A DNA stretch of 64,000 nucleotides from Arthrobacter ruber (lineage in GTDB: Bacteria > Actinomycetota > Actinomycetes > Actinomycetales > Micrococcaceae): contig NZ_PPTH01000015.1 of NCBI RefSeq assembly GCF_002954225.1, forward strand, positions 330,475-394,474. The letters run 5' to 3'. Both the position numbers and the translations under genes were made by a program. The notes below the pieces were generated by a model. It searched no databases and had not been told where the DNA came from. It saw only the letters and a program-made list of their open reading frames with translations. Each line of letters starts with the position of its first letter. The stretch's first letter is position 1. This document shows positions 19,607 through 29,198 of the stretch, in pieces.

Positions 19607-20509
19607 GTGAATTCCGGGCAGGTCCACTCAGGGCTGATCATCGTGGACAAGCCTCAGGGCTGGACCAGCCATGACGTGGTCGGCCGTATGCGCCGGCTCG
19701 CGGGGACACGCAAGGTCGGCCACGCCGGCACCCTCGACCCCATGGCCACCGGGGTCCTCGTGATCGGTGTCAACCGTGCCACGCGCCTGCTGACCTTCAT
19801 CGTGGGTACCTCCAAGACGTACACCGCCACCATCCGCCTCGGCCAGTCGACCATCACCGACGACGCCGAGGGCGAGGTCACCGGCGGCAGCATCGCCGCC
19901 GCCGTGACCGAGGAGGACATCCGCACCGCCGTCGGAGCGCTGACCGGGGACATCCAGCAGGTGCCGAGCAGTGTCAGCGCCATCAAGGTGAAGGGCGAGA
20001 GGTCCTACGCGCGGGTCCGCGCGGGCGAGGACGTGGACCTCCCCGCCCGCCCCGTGACCGTCCACCGCTTCGACGTCCATGCCGTCCGGCGGGTGAGCAA
20101 CGGCCGCCTGCAGGACGTCGACGTCACCGTCGAGTGCAGCTCCGGCACCTACATCCGCGCCCTCGCACGGGACCTCGGGGAGGCGCTGGGCGTGGGAGGG
20201 CACCTCACGGCCCTGCGCCGCACGCAGGTGGGTCCCTACTCGATCGCCCAGGCCCGCACCCTCGACGAGCTCGCGGAGGACCTGCAGATCCTCCCGCTCG
20301 ACGACGCAGGCCGCGCCCTGTTCCCGGTCAGGGCACTCACCGCGGAGGAGGCCGCCGACGTCTCCCACGGCCGGAGGATCGCACCAAACACGGAGCCCGA
20401 CATCCCGGTCGCGGCGTTCGCGCTCGACGGCACGCTCGTGGCACTGCTGGAGAACCGTGGCGGGGCGGCCCGGACCGTGCTGGTCTTCGCCCCGGGCGGG
20501 AAGGACTAG
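19607..20509 (+). CDS. truB: tRNA pseudouridine(55) synthase TruB
   Basis: 300 residues. Makes pseudouridine 55 in the T loop of tRNAs. The catalytic motif GHAGTLDPMATGVLVIG contains the nucleophilic aspartate; SGLIIVDKPQGWTSHDVV and KTYTATIRLGQSTITDD flank it. The C-terminal PUA-like tail is present. GTG 19607 is only 1 nt after GGAGG, too close for a normal Shine-Dalgarno, while TATACT ends 7 nt before it: a leaderless start is likely. In many bacteria truB follows rbfA; here the aminotransferase gene sits between on the other strand. Confidence 0.95.
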   Translation: MNSGQVHSGLIIVDKPQGWTSHDVVGRMRRLAGTRKVGHAGTLDPMATGVLVIGVNRATRLLTFIVGTSKTYTATIRLGQSTITDDAEGEVTGGSIAAAVTEEDIRTAVGALTGDIQQVPSSVSAIKVKGERSYARVRAGEDVDLPARPVTVHRFDVHAVRRVSNGRLQDVDVTVECSSGTYIRALARDLGEALGVGGHLTALRRTQVGPYSIAQARTLDELAEDLQILPLDDAGRALFPVRALTAEEAADVSHGRRIAPNTEPDIPVAAFALDGTLVALLENRGGAARTVLVFAPGGKD

Positions 20510-20511
20510 CC

Positions 20512-20880
20512 GTGGATCCCTTCTTCCTCGTCGGGACCCTGGTCTGCGCCCTCTCGGCCGTCGTGTGCATCGGAGCCGCGGTGCTGCGGCAGCCCCCGAA
20601 TGACATCACCATCCTCTCCGTCGCCGCCGTCGAGCTGTTCCTGCTCGCCTATACCGTGGGCGCCGTCGTCCGCCAGGTGACCGGTGAGCCGGTCCTGGGG
20701 GAGGCGTGGGAGTTCTGGGGCTACCTCCTCACGGCGCTCCTCGTGCCCGTGGGCGCGTTCTGGTGGTCCATCCTCGAGAGGACGCGCTGGAGCAACCTCG
20801 TCCTGGCGGCGGCAGGGCTGACCGTGTTCGTCATGCTCTTCCGCATGGAGCAGATCTGGGACGGGGTGGCGGGGCTGTGA
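20512..20880 (+). CDS. Small four-helix membrane protein
   Basis: 122 residues, GTG start 3 nt after the truB stop. About four hydrophobic helices: FFLVGTLVCALSAVVCIGAAV, ITILSVAAVELFLLAYTVGAVV, FWGYLLTALLVPVGAFWWSIL and NLVLAAAGLTVFVMLFRM. It overlaps the next membrane-protein gene by 4 nt (GTGA), so the pair is probably translated together. Family not recognised. Confidence 0.75.
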   Translation: MDPFFLVGTLVCALSAVVCIGAAVLRQPPNDITILSVAAVELFLLAYTVGAVVRQVTGEPVLGEAWEFWGYLLTALLVPVGAFWWSILERTRWSNLVLAAAGLTVFVMLFRMEQIWDGVAGL

Positions 20881-21347
20881 GGAACCGACACGAGGCGACA
20901 CCCCCGGGATCCCGGGCTCAGCAGGGCGCCCCCTCCGGGGCGGCCGGGACCAGCCGCGCCACCGGACCCGGGCGGCTCCTGATCGCCGTCTACGGCGTGT
21001 TCGCCCTCGCGGCGACGGCCCGGGCATCCTTCCAGATCGCGACGAAGTTCGGCGAGGCGCCGCTGGCCTACATCCTCTCGGCCGTCGCGGCGGTGGTCTA
21101 CATCGTCGCGACGGTGTCCCTCGCCCGAGCCGGGGCGCGTGCCTACCGCGTGTCCGTCGTGGCGGTGACCATCGAACTCGTGGGGGTGGTCGCGGTGGGA
21201 CTGCTCAGCGTGTTCGACGCGCAGGCCTTCCCCAGCGAGACGGTGTGGTCGGCCTTCGGCCGCGGCTACGGTTTCGTCCCGCTCATCCTGCCGATCCTGG
21301 GGCTGCTCTGGCTGCGCAGGAACCGGCCGGGCCGCCCCCGCGACTGA
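20877..21347 (+). CDS. Small four-helix membrane protein
   Basis: 156 residues. The N-terminal ~40 residues are polar (RNRHEATPPGSRAQQGAPSG), then four membrane helices: LLIAVYGVFALAATARASF, LAYILSAVAAVVYIVATVSL, VVAVTIELVGVVAVGLLSV and FVPLILPILGLLWL. Start overlaps the preceding stop (GTGA). Probably a two-gene unit with its neighbour behind truB. Function unknown. Confidence 0.75.
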   Translation: MRNRHEATPPGSRAQQGAPSGAAGTSRATGPGRLLIAVYGVFALAATARASFQIATKFGEAPLAYILSAVAAVVYIVATVSLARAGARAYRVSVVAVTIELVGVVAVGLLSVFDAQAFPSETVWSAFGRGYGFVPLILPILGLLWLRRNRPGRPRD

Positions 21348-21442
21348 CCCGGGGGCCGGCGGGCGAAATCCGCCGCCGACGTCGTGCGGCAGCGTGAGAG
21401 TATGGCCGGAGAGCATCATCCGGCCCGCCTCCAGGGAGTGAC

Positions 21443-22105
21443 ATGACCAGCAACAGCCCCGAGCACGAGAACCCCACCACGCCCGGCGGACGCGGCCGCG
21501 ACGTCGCAGGAGCCTCCGGGGTGCCCCTCGAACCGGGCAGGCCCGTCGCGCCGTCGACGACGTCCTCCCCGCGCGCCGGGACCACGGCCTCCGGCGATGC
21601 CGCACCCGCCGGCAAGGGCGGCACCACGCCGGCCAAGGCCGGGACTACCCCCGCCCAGGGCAAGAAGGCGGGCAAGGGCGGGTCGGGCGACGACTGGAAC
21701 GTCTTCCGCACCGTGGTCGTCCTCGTGGGCGTGGTCATCGCCGGGTTCGGCGCCTACTACCTGATCCTCGGCACGGCGGGCCTGCCCGACACCGAGGCCG
21801 ACCCGGTGAACCCCACGCTGGAGAGCCAGTTCCGGTTCTTCTCGGCGATGATGGTGGGCGTCGGCGCCGCCTTCATCACCATCGCCATCAAGTTCCAGTG
21901 GGCCAACATGCTCTGGCTGGTGTGCCTCATGGTGTTCGCCGGCGGCATCGGGAGGGTCCTGTCCTGGGCCTTCTCGGGCACGCCCAACTACGTCCTGATC
22001 ATCCTCATGGTCGTCGAACTGGCGTTCCCCCCGGCCCTGCTCGTCTGGCACAAGTACATCGCGAAGACGAGCGACCTCCGCAGGGAGTTCTCACAGCGCG
22101 GCTAG
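21443..22105 (+). CDS. DUF4345-like membrane protein
   Basis: 220 residues. A disordered N-terminal ~85 residues rich in Pro, Gly, Thr and Lys is followed by four membrane helices. The motif NPTLESQFRFFSAMMVGVGAAF and the segment CLMVFAGGIGRVLSWAFSGTPNYVLIILMVVELAFPP match the DUF4345 pattern. ATG 21443 has GGGAGTGA ~5 nt ahead. Function unknown. Confidence 0.72.
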   Translation: MTSNSPEHENPTTPGGRGRDVAGASGVPLEPGRPVAPSTTSSPRAGTTASGDAAPAGKGGTTPAKAGTTPAQGKKAGKGGSGDDWNVFRTVVVLVGVVIAGFGAYYLILGTAGLPDTEADPVNPTLESQFRFFSAMMVGVGAAFITIAIKFQWANMLWLVCLMVFAGGIGRVLSWAFSGTPNYVLIILMVVELAFPPALLVWHKYIAKTSDLRREFSQRG

Positions 22106-22253
22106 CCCGACGGTGCCGTACACGCCCGCGGTACCCCGTGCGTGGCCGCCCGATGCCGTCCGGGGCGTACCGGTCGGCCATAATGAGATGGGCGATCGAC
22201 CCGCCGGAGGACCCCCGGTGCCAGGGGGATCGGCCGGATCATGAAGGAGATGC

Positions 22254-23249
22254 GTGTACTACTGGAGAGACCTGGACAGCGTGCCCTCGGAGTTCGGGCC
22301 CTCCGTCCTGACGCTGGGCAACTTCGACGGCGTGCACCGGGGCCACCAGCGCGTCCTGCAGCAGGTCGTCGAGGCGGCCCGGCAGCGCTCCGCGGCCGCC
22401 GTCGTCGTCTCCTTCGAACCCCATCCGGCCCGGGTGCACCGCCCGGAGTCCGCCCCCGAGCTGATCATGGGCCTCGACGACCGCGTCGAGACCCTCGCGG
22501 AGTCCGGCATCGACGCGCTGCTGATGATGCACTACACCCTCGAGCTGGCCGCGAACTCGCCCGAGGAATTCGTGGAGCGCGTGTTCGTCCGTGCGCTGAA
22601 GGCCCGGGCGGTCGTCATCGGCCACGACGTCCGGTTCGGCCGCGGCAACAGCGGCGACCTCGACACCATGCGGGAACTCGGCCGGACGCTCGGCTTCGAG
22701 GTGATCGCGATCGACGACTTCGGCACCAGCTTCCCCATGGACGCGACCGACGCCGACGGCGACCGCCGGTGCTCGTCCACCTGGGTGAGGGAGGCCCTCG
22801 AGGCCGGCGACGTCGGCACCGCCGCCCGCGTCCTGGGCCGCCACCACCGCATGCGCGGCGACGTGGTGCACGGTGCGGCGCGCGGACGGGAGCTCGGCTA
22901 CCCGACGGCGAACCTCGCCGCATCCTCCCAGGGCTACATCCCCGCCGACGGCATCTACGCCGGCTGGCTGACCGACCAGGCCGGGACCCGCTGGCCGGCC
23001 GCGATCTCGGTGGGTTCCAACCCGACCTTCGACGGCGTCGACCGCCAGGTCGAGGCGCACGTCATCAACCGGCCGCCCGAACGGGTGCAGGACTTCGACC
23101 TGTACGGTCAGGCCGTCGTCGTCGAATTCGTGGAGCGGCTACGCGGGCAGGTGGCGTACACCGGACCCGAGGCGCTGATCGCGCAGATGAGGCTCGACGT
23201 CGAGCGCGCGCGCGGGTTGCTTTCGACAGAACAACAGCCCAGACGCTAA
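22254..23249 (+). CDS. ribF: Bifunctional riboflavin kinase/FAD synthetase
   Basis: 331 residues. Makes FMN from riboflavin, then FAD. The N-terminal adenylyltransferase domain has LTLGNFDGVHRGHQRVL and VIGHDVRFGRGNSGDL. The C-terminal kinase domain has GRELGYPTANLA (PTAN motif) and AISVGSNPTFDGVDRQVEAHVI. GTG 22254 has AAGGAG ~6 nt upstream, and CATAAT (22179-22184) is a candidate -10. The TAA stop forms the start of the rpsO -10 box. A ribF-rpsO-pnp order is common in actinobacteria. Confidence 0.96.
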   Translation: MYYWRDLDSVPSEFGPSVLTLGNFDGVHRGHQRVLQQVVEAARQRSAAAVVVSFEPHPARVHRPESAPELIMGLDDRVETLAESGIDALLMMHYTLELAANSPEEFVERVFVRALKARAVVIGHDVRFGRGNSGDLDTMRELGRTLGFEVIAIDDFGTSFPMDATDADGDRRCSSTWVREALEAGDVGTAARVLGRHHRMRGDVVHGAARGRELGYPTANLAASSQGYIPADGIYAGWLTDQAGTRWPAAISVGSNPTFDGVDRQVEAHVINRPPERVQDFDLYGQAVVVEFVERLRGQVAYTGPEALIAQMRLDVERARGLLSTEQQPRR

Positions 23250-23293
23250 ACTGGCTGGAGATCCGGCTGCAGTCCGTGGTGGCTGGATTTTTC
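23223..23293 (+). promoter_or_regulatory. rpsO promoter and leader hairpin with T-run
   Basis: TCGACA (23223-23228) and TAAACT (23247-23252) are spaced 18 nt apart; the TAA of the -10 is ribF's stop codon. In the leader, ATCCGGC (23261-23267) can pair with GCTGGAT (23282-23288), followed by TTTTC, about 60 nt before rpsO. This resembles an attenuator or the S15 autoregulatory site. Confidence 0.5.
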
Positions 23294-23352
23294 TGTGTCG
23301 TCGCGCAAGCGATGCTCAGCACCTGATCACGGTACAACTCTAGGAGTTACTC

Positions 23353-23622
23353 GTGGCCCTTGACGCCGCCATCAAGCAGGAGATCATCAAGCAGTACGCC
23401 CTCGCCGAAGGTGACACCGGTTCACCCGAGGTGCAGATCGCGATGCTCTCCCGCCGCATCCTCGACCTGACCGAGCACCTGAAGATGCACAAGCACGACC
23501 ACCACACGCGTCGTGGCCTGCTTCTTCTCGTCGGCCGCCGCCGTCGCCTGCTGGACTACCTGCGGGACACCGACATCGCGCGGTACCGGTCGCTCATCGA
23601 GCGCCTCGGCCTGCGTCGATAA
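23353..23622 (+). CDS. rpsO: 30S ribosomal protein S15
   Basis: 89 residues, full length. Primary 16S rRNA-binding protein. Typical sequence: [57 protein letters not shown] 23353 has TAGGAG ~9 nt upstream. A strong terminator follows, so it is mainly a single-gene transcript ahead of pnp. Confidence 0.97.
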   Translation: MALDAAIKQEIIKQYALAEGDTGSPEVQIAMLSRRILDLTEHLKMHKHDHHTRRGLLLLVGRRRRLLDYLRDTDIARYRSLIERLGLRR

Positions 23623-23632
23623 CCAGCATCGG

Positions 23633-23670
23633 AAGGCGGCATCCTCCCCTCGGGGAGGAAGCCGCCTTTC
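23633..23670 (+). terminator. Intrinsic terminator after rpsO
   Basis: Stem AAGGCGGC (23633-23640) plus TCCTCCC (23642-23648), loop CTCG, partners GGGAGGA and GCCGCCTT, with one A-A mismatch, then TTTCT. Read-through would feed pnp, as in E. coli rpsO-pnp. Confidence 0.85.
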
Positions 23671-23914
23671 TGCGCTGGGACGACGACCAGCACCACCGGC
23701 AAGGACAACCTGCACCAGCAGGAATGACAACGCACAACAGGAGTCGACCGGCACCGCGCATTCGCGGTCCTCGGTAGTGGTCTCCGGAACGCATCGAGAC
23801 GATGCTGCTCCGTGGATCTCGATCGAAGACCGGGTGCTGTGGGCCGTCCAGCAGGGACGGAACCCACGACGGGTGCCGATTGCCTCCGATACCCCAGAAA
23901 CGGAGGTGACTCTC

Positions 23915-26179
23915 TTGGAGGGTCCCGAAATCCAGTTCGCCGAAGCAGTGATCGACAACGGTCGCTTCGGAACACGCACCGTCCGCTTCGAGACCGGGCG
24001 CCTCGCCCAGCAGGCCGCCGGCTCCGCCATGGTCTACATCGACGAGGACACCGCGCTGCTCTCGGCCACCACCGCGGGCAAGCAGCCGCGCGAAGGCTTC
24101 GACTTCTTCCCCCTGACGGTCGACGTCGAGGAGCGCATGTACGCCGCTGGCCGCATCCCGGGCTCGTTCTTCCGCCGCGAGGGCCGCCCCTCCACCGAGG
24201 CCATCCTCGCGTGCCGCCTCATGGACCGTCCGCTGCGCCCCGCGTTCGTCAAGGGCCTGCGCAACGAGGTCCAGGTCGTCGTGACCGTCCTCGCGATCAA
24301 CCCCGACGTCCGCTACGACGTCGTCGCCATCAACGCGGCCTCCATGTCCACCCAGCTGTCCGGCCTGCCCTTCTCCGGCCCGATCGGCGGCGTGCGCGTG
24401 GCCCTCGTGTCCGACGGCAGCGGCGCCGACCAGTGGATCGCCTTCCCCAAGCACTCCGAGCTCGAGAACTCCGTCTTCGACATGGTCGTCGCCGGACGCA
24501 TCGCCGGTGACGACGTCGCGATCATGATGGTCGAGGCCGAGGCCACCGACAACTCCTGGACCCTCATCAAGGAGAACGGCGCCACGGCCCCCACCGAGGA
24601 GATCGTCGCCGACGGCCTCGAGGCCGCGAAGCCCTTCATCCGCGCCCTGTGCGAGGCGCAGGCAGACCTCGCGGGCCGTGCCGCGAAGCCGACCGTCGAG
24701 TTCCCGATCTTCCTGGACTACCAGGACGACGTGTACGAGGCGATCGAGGCCGCCGGGTCCGAGAAGCTCACGCAGGTCTTCCAGATCGCCGACAAGCAGG
24801 AGCGCGGCGCCGCGACCGACGCCCTGAAGTCCGAGCTCATGGACTCCCTCGGCGGCCAGTTCGAGGGACGCGAGAAGGAGCTGTCCGCAGCCTTCCGCTC
24901 GCTCAACAAGGCCGTCGTCCGCCAGCGCATCCTCAAGGACCAGGTCCGTATCGACGGCCGTGGCCTGAGCGACATCCGCAAGCTCACCGCCGAGGTCGAG
25001 GTCCTGCCGCGCGTGCACGGCTCCGCGATCTTCGAGCGCGGCGAGACCCAGATCATGGGCGTCACCACGCTGAACATGCTCAAGATGGAGCAGCAGATCG
25101 ACTCGCTGTCGCCCGTCACGCGCAAGCGCTACATGCACAACTACAACTTCCCGCCCTACTCCACCGGTGAGACCGGCCGCGTCGGTTCGCCGAAGCGCCG
25201 CGAGATCGGCCACGGAGCACTGGCAGAGCGCGCCCTCGTGCCCGTCCTGCCGACCCGCGAGGAGTTCCCCTACGCGATCCGCCAGGTCTCCGAGGCGCTG
25301 AGCTCCAACGGCTCGACGTCGATGGGCTCGGTCTGCGCCTCGACGCTGTCGCTGCTCAACGCGGGCGTGCCCCTCCGGGCGCCCGTCGCGGGCATCGCCA
25401 TGGGCCTCGTGTCCGACGTCGTCGACGGCCAGACGCGCTACGCGGCGCTGACCGACATCCTGGGAGCCGAGGACGCCTTCGGCGACATGGACTTCAAGGT
25501 CGCCGGCACGTCCGAGTTCGTCACCGCGATCCAGCTCGACACCAAGCTCGACGGCATCCCCGCCTCGGTGCTCGCCGCCGCGCTGAAGCAGGCGCGCGAG
25601 GCGCGCCTGCACATCCTCGGTGTCCTGCAGGCCGCGATCGACGCCCCGGACGAGCTCTCCGAGTTCGCGCCGCGCATCATCTCGGTCAAGATCCCCGTGG
25701 ACAAGATCGGCGAGGTCATCGGCCCCAAGGGCAAGATGATCAACCAGATCCAGGAGGACACCGGAGCGGACATCTCCATCGAGGACGACGGCACCGTGCT
25801 GATCGGCGCCACGAACGGCGAGTCGGCCGAGGCCGCCCGCGCCGCCGTGAACGCCATCGCGAACCCGCAGGTCCCCGAGATCGGTGAGCGCTACCTGGGC
25901 ACGGTCGTCAAGACCACGACCTTCGGCGCCTTCGTCTCGCTGACCCCGGGCAAGGACGGCCTTCTGCACATCTCCGAGCTGCGCAAGCTCGCCGGCGGCA
26001 AGCGCGTCGACAACGTCGACGAGATCGTCTCCGTGGGCCAGAAGGTCCAGGTCGAGATCACCAAGGTCGACGACCGCGGAAAGCTCTCGCTCTCGCCCGT
26101 CGTCGCCGAGGAGTCCGCAGGGACGTCCGAGGACGCCGGTATCGAACTGCCCGAGCCGGCAGCGGGCGACGACGACTGA
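23915..26179 (+). CDS. pnp: Polyribonucleotide nucleotidyltransferase (PNPase/GpsI)
   Basis: 754 residues. 3'-5' phosphorolytic exoribonuclease and RNA polymerase. Two RNase PH domains ([42 protein letters not shown] and [21 protein letters not shown]), then KH ([29 protein letters not shown]) and S1 ([28 protein letters not shown]). Start TTG 23915 is chosen: GGAGGTGA (23902-23909) sits 5 nt ahead and gives the family-like [15 protein letters not shown]. The ~290-nt gap before it holds the rpsO terminator and otherwise nothing I can name. Confidence 0.96.
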   Translation: MEGPEIQFAEAVIDNGRFGTRTVRFETGRLAQQAAGSAMVYIDEDTALLSATTAGKQPREGFDFFPLTVDVEERMYAAGRIPGSFFRREGRPSTEAILACRLMDRPLRPAFVKGLRNEVQVVVTVLAINPDVRYDVVAINAASMSTQLSGLPFSGPIGGVRVALVSDGSGADQWIAFPKHSELENSVFDMVVAGRIAGDDVAIMMVEAEATDNSWTLIKENGATAPTEEIVADGLEAAKPFIRALCEAQADLAGRAAKPTVEFPIFLDYQDDVYEAIEAAGSEKLTQVFQIADKQERGAATDALKSELMDSLGGQFEGREKELSAAFRSLNKAVVRQRILKDQVRIDGRGLSDIRKLTAEVEVLPRVHGSAIFERGETQIMGVTTLNMLKMEQQIDSLSPVTRKRYMHNYNFPPYSTGETGRVGSPKRREIGHGALAERALVPVLPTREEFPYAIRQVSEALSSNGSTSMGSVCASTLSLLNAGVPLRAPVAGIAMGLVSDVVDGQTRYAALTDILGAEDAFGDMDFKVAGTSEFVTAIQLDTKLDGIPASVLAAALKQAREARLHILGVLQAAIDAPDELSEFAPRIISVKIPVDKIGEVIGPKGKMINQIQEDTGADISIEDDGTVLIGATNGESAEAARAAVNAIANPQVPEIGERYLGTVVKTTTFGAFVSLTPGKDGLLHISELRKLAGGKRVDNVDEIVSVGQKVQVEITKVDDRGKLSLSPVVAEESAGTSEDAGIELPEPAAGDDD

Positions 26180-26216
26180 TCCGTCGCCCGCTCGACCTGA
26201 GCGGCCCATGGCCTGC

Positions 26217-26258
26217 GGCCCCGGCGCCTACCGATCGAACTCGGTCGGCGCCGGGGCC
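26217..26258 (+). terminator. Long hairpin between pnp and the M16 peptidase gene
   Basis: GGCCCCGGCGCC (26217-26228) pairs perfectly with GGCGCCGGGGCC (26247-26258), with an inner CCGA/TCGG extension. No T-run follows, so it is a partial terminator or 3'-end stabiliser. Confidence 0.6.
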
Positions 26259-26291
26259 GTCGGCCTTCCCAGAACTCCCAGAAAGACCAGC

Positions 26292-27662
26292 ATGTCCCTG
26301 TCCTCCGTAGTGTCCCTGCCCCTGCTGCCGACGCCCCGCACGGGGTCCGACGGCCTCGACCCCACCTTCGTGTCGGGCGATCCGGGAGGCAACGTCGTGC
26401 GCCGCAGCGTGCTGCCCGGGGGAGTGCGCGTGCTCACCGAGGCGATGCCGGGGCAGCGTTCGGCGACGATCGGCTTCTGGGTGGGCGTCGGTTCCCGTGA
26501 CGAGGCCGAGGGCCAGCACGGCAGCACGCACTTCCTCGAGCACCTGCTGTTCAAGGGCACCTCGCGCCGCAGCGCCATGGACATCGCGTCCGCCTTCGAC
26601 GAGGTGGGCGGCGAATCGAACGCGGCCACCGCGAAGGAGAACACCTGCTACTACGCGCGGGTGCTGGACTCGGACCTGCCCATGGCCATCGACGTCATCG
26701 CGGACATGGTGACCTCGGCCGTGCTCGACCCGGACGAGCTCGAGCAGGAGCGCGACGTCATCCTCGAGGAGATCGCGATGGACAGCGACGACCCGGCGGA
26801 CGTCGCCCACGAGAAGTTCGTGGAGCTCGTGCTGGGCGACCACCCGCTCGGCCGACCCATCGGCGGGACCCCCGAGGCCATCCGTGCGGTCCCGCGGGAG
26901 TCCGTCCTCGCCCACTACCGGCGCTACTACACGCCCGCCGAACTGGTGGTCACCGCCGCCGGAGGCCTCGACCACGACGTCGTCTGCCGGCTCGTGCAGG
27001 AGGCACTCGAGACAGCGGGGTGGACGCTCGACGAGGGCGCCCTGCCGGTCGCGCGCCGATCCACCACCGAGGCCCAGGTGCAGGGCGCCACGGGTACCCA
27101 CGTGATCCGCCGGGCCGTCGAGCAGTCCAACATCCTCATCGGCTGCCCGTCCCTCACCGCCACCGACGAGCGCCGCTTCGCCATGAGCGTCCTGAACGCC
27201 GTCCTCGGCGGCGGCATGTCCTCCCGCCTCTTCCAGGAGATCCGGGAGAAGCGAGGCCTGGTCTACTCCACCTACTCCTTCTCGGCCTCCTACGCCGACG
27301 CCGGCTACTTCGGCATGTACGCCGGCTGCTCGCCCGCCAAGACGGGGCAGGTCATCGCGCTCCTCGGCGCCGAACTGGACCGGCTGGCCGCCGACGGCAT
27401 CGACGCCGAGGAGCTCCGCAAGGCCGTCGGGCAGCTCTCGGGCGGGCTCGTCATGGCCCTGGAGGACAGCAGCTCCCGCATGTCCCGCCTCGGTCGCTCG
27501 GAACTGGTGTCGGGGGAGTTCGTCGACATGGACACCTCGCTCGACCGGATCCGGTCCGTCACGGCCGGGGAGGTGCAGTCGCTGGCCCGTGAGCTCGCGG
27601 CCGCACCGCGCACCACGGTCGTCGTCGGGCCGTTCGACTCCGAGGCCGACTTCACGCGCTGA
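26292..27662 (+). CDS. M16 family zinc peptidase
   Basis: 456 residues. Inverted zinc motif HxxEH at H80-F-L-E83-H84 (THFLEHLLFKGT) and the distal glutamate in LEQERDVILEEIAM. The second half holds the non-catalytic repeat with SRLFQEIREKRGLVYSTYSFSASYADAG. Related to processing proteases and B. subtilis MlpA (YmxG), which lies near pnp in many Gram-positives. ATG 26292 was chosen as it gives the family-like N terminus; no strong Shine-Dalgarno is seen. Substrate unknown. Confidence 0.93.
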   Translation: MSLSSVVSLPLLPTPRTGSDGLDPTFVSGDPGGNVVRRSVLPGGVRVLTEAMPGQRSATIGFWVGVGSRDEAEGQHGSTHFLEHLLFKGTSRRSAMDIASAFDEVGGESNAATAKENTCYYARVLDSDLPMAIDVIADMVTSAVLDPDELEQERDVILEEIAMDSDDPADVAHEKFVELVLGDHPLGRPIGGTPEAIRAVPRESVLAHYRRYYTPAELVVTAAGGLDHDVVCRLVQEALETAGWTLDEGALPVARRSTTEAQVQGATGTHVIRRAVEQSNILIGCPSLTATDERRFAMSVLNAVLGGGMSSRLFQEIREKRGLVYSTYSFSASYADAGYFGMYAGCSPAKTGQVIALLGAELDRLAADGIDAEELRKAVGQLSGGLVMALEDSSSRMSRLGRSELVSGEFVDMDTSLDRIRSVTAGEVQSLARELAAAPRTTVVVGPFDSEADFTR

Positions 27663-27671
27663 AGGGCGCGG

Positions 27672-27932
27672 TCAGCCGCCGGCGAAGGGCGGCAGGACGT
27701 CGAGCACGTCGTCGTCCTGCAGGACGGTCGCGGGATCGCGCAACGCCACCTCGTTGAGCAGGAAGCTGCTGCGCTCCAGGACCCTCGCGAGGGACGGGGC
27801 GCCCGCTGCGGAAGGACGCTCGCGCAGCCCGTCGAGCACCGCGGCGAGGGTCCGTCCGCCGGGCAGGCGCTCCTCGTCCACGCCCGTCGCGGCCCTGGCC
27901 GCACCGAAGTACCGCACCAGCACGTCAGCCAC
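27672..27932 (-). CDS. moaD: MoaD/ThiS-like sulfur carrier (molybdopterin synthase small subunit)
   Basis: 86 residues with the ubiquitin-like fold and the required C-terminal Gly-Gly (VLDVLPPFAGG). N-terminal VLVRYFGAARAATG is typical of MoaD. The C-terminal thiocarboxylate donates sulfur to precursor Z together with MoaE (gene at 33.1 kb). The GTG start overlaps the end of moaA by 8 nt, so moaA-moaD form one unit. Confidence 0.92.
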   Translation of the reverse strand: MADVLVRYFGAARAATGVDEERLPGGRTLAAVLDGLRERPSAAGAPSLARVLERSSFLLNEVALRDPATVLQDDDVLDVLPPFAGG

Positions 27933-29004
27933 CGATGGCGCTCATCGACCGGTCGGGCTGCACGAAGTCCTCGGCGCCGAGGCCCGTATGATCCATGCCG
28001 TGCGCGCGGGGCTTCAGCCACATGGCCTCGCGCCAGCGCCGGGCGACGGCGTCGTCGTCCGCGCCGGAGCGCAGGAGCCCCCGCAGGTCGGTCTCCTCGC
28101 GGGAGAAGAGGCAGCTCATCACCTTGCCCTCCGCGGTGACGCGCGTGCGGCGGCAGTCGGCGCAGAAGGGTTCGGTCACCGACGCGATGATGCCCACGGT
28201 GCCGAGGACGACGTCGGGGGTCTCCCTGGCCCGGACCTCCCACCGCTCGGCGGGGGCGCCGTCGCGCGTGCGCGGATCGGGGGTGAGGACGAAGCGGGTC
28301 TCGACGAGCGCGCGCATCTCGGCGGCCGTGACCATGCCCTCCTTCGTCCAGCCGTGGTCGGCGTCCAGGGGCATCTGCTCGATGAAGCGCAGCTCGAAGC
28401 CGCGGGCCACCGCCCATGCCACGAGCTCGGGCGCCTCGTGGTCGTTGATGCCGCGCATGAGCACCGCGTTGATCTTCACGAGCCCGAGACCGGCGTCCGC
28501 CGCGGCCTCGATGCCCTTGAGGACGCGGTCCAGGAAGGGTCGCCGGGTCAGTTGCGCGAACGTCTCGGGGTGCAGGGAGTCCATCGAGACGTTGATGCGC
28601 GTCAGGCCGGCGTCCTTGAGCTGCACGGCCCGGCGGTCCAGGCCCAGGGCGTTGGTGGTCATGGAGATGGGCAGCGCGGGATGCCCCGTGCGGATGTCCC
28701 GGATGATCTCCAGCAGGTCTGCGCGCACGAGCGGTTCCCCGCCGGTGAGGCGCAGTTCGCGGATCCCGAGCAGATCGACGCCGATGCGGACCAGCCGTAC
28801 GATCTCCTCGCGGGAGAGCACCTGGTCCTTCTGCAGCCAGTTGAGGCCCTCGGCGGGCATGCAGTAGGTGCACCGCAGGTTGCACTTGTCCGTGAGGGAC
28901 AGGCGCATGTCGGTCGCCTGCCGGCCGTGGATGTCCAGGAGTCCCCGGCCTGCGTCCGCAGTGGCAGCGTGGGCACCGCGCGGCATCCCCAGGTGTACTC
29001 CCAT
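27925..29004 (-). CDS. moaA: GTP 3',8-cyclase MoaA
   Basis: 359 residues. Radical SAM enzyme for the first step of molybdenum cofactor synthesis. The SAM cluster is C41-N-L-R-C45-T-Y-C48. The second [4Fe-4S] site is FCADCRRTR with a further cysteine in MSCLFSREE. The C terminus ends in the conserved GG needed for activity (SMSAIGG). ATG 29004: TACCCT (29016-29011 on this strand) ends 6 nt before it, suggesting a leaderless transcript. Confidence 0.96.
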   Translation of the reverse strand: MGVHLGMPRGAHAATADAGRGLLDIHGRQATDMRLSLTDKCNLRCTYCMPAEGLNWLQKDQVLSREEIVRLVRIGVDLLGIRELRLTGGEPLVRADLLEIIRDIRTGHPALPISMTTNALGLDRRAVQLKDAGLTRINVSMDSLHPETFAQLTRRPFLDRVLKGIEAAADAGLGLVKINAVLMRGINDHEAPELVAWAVARGFELRFIEQMPLDADHGWTKEGMVTAAEMRALVETRFVLTPDPRTRDGAPAERWEVRARETPDVVLGTVGIIASVTEPFCADCRRTRVTAEGKVMSCLFSREETDLRGLLRSGADDDAVARRWREAMWLKPRAHGMDHTGLGAEDFVQPDRSMSAIGG

Positions 29005-29198
29005 GGAACGAGGGTACGCCCTCCGGCAGGCGGCGCCCTATCCGGGCGGCAGGGGACGCCCCGGCTGGTCCTCGGCGCCGGAATGGGGTAGGACGGCCGC
29101 CCCGACAGGACCGGGGAACCGGGTGGGGGCGGCAGTCGTGTAACGGTGGGTCCCTGCCCGGCAACGCGCCGTCGCCGGGATCCCAGGGGAAGGCAGGA

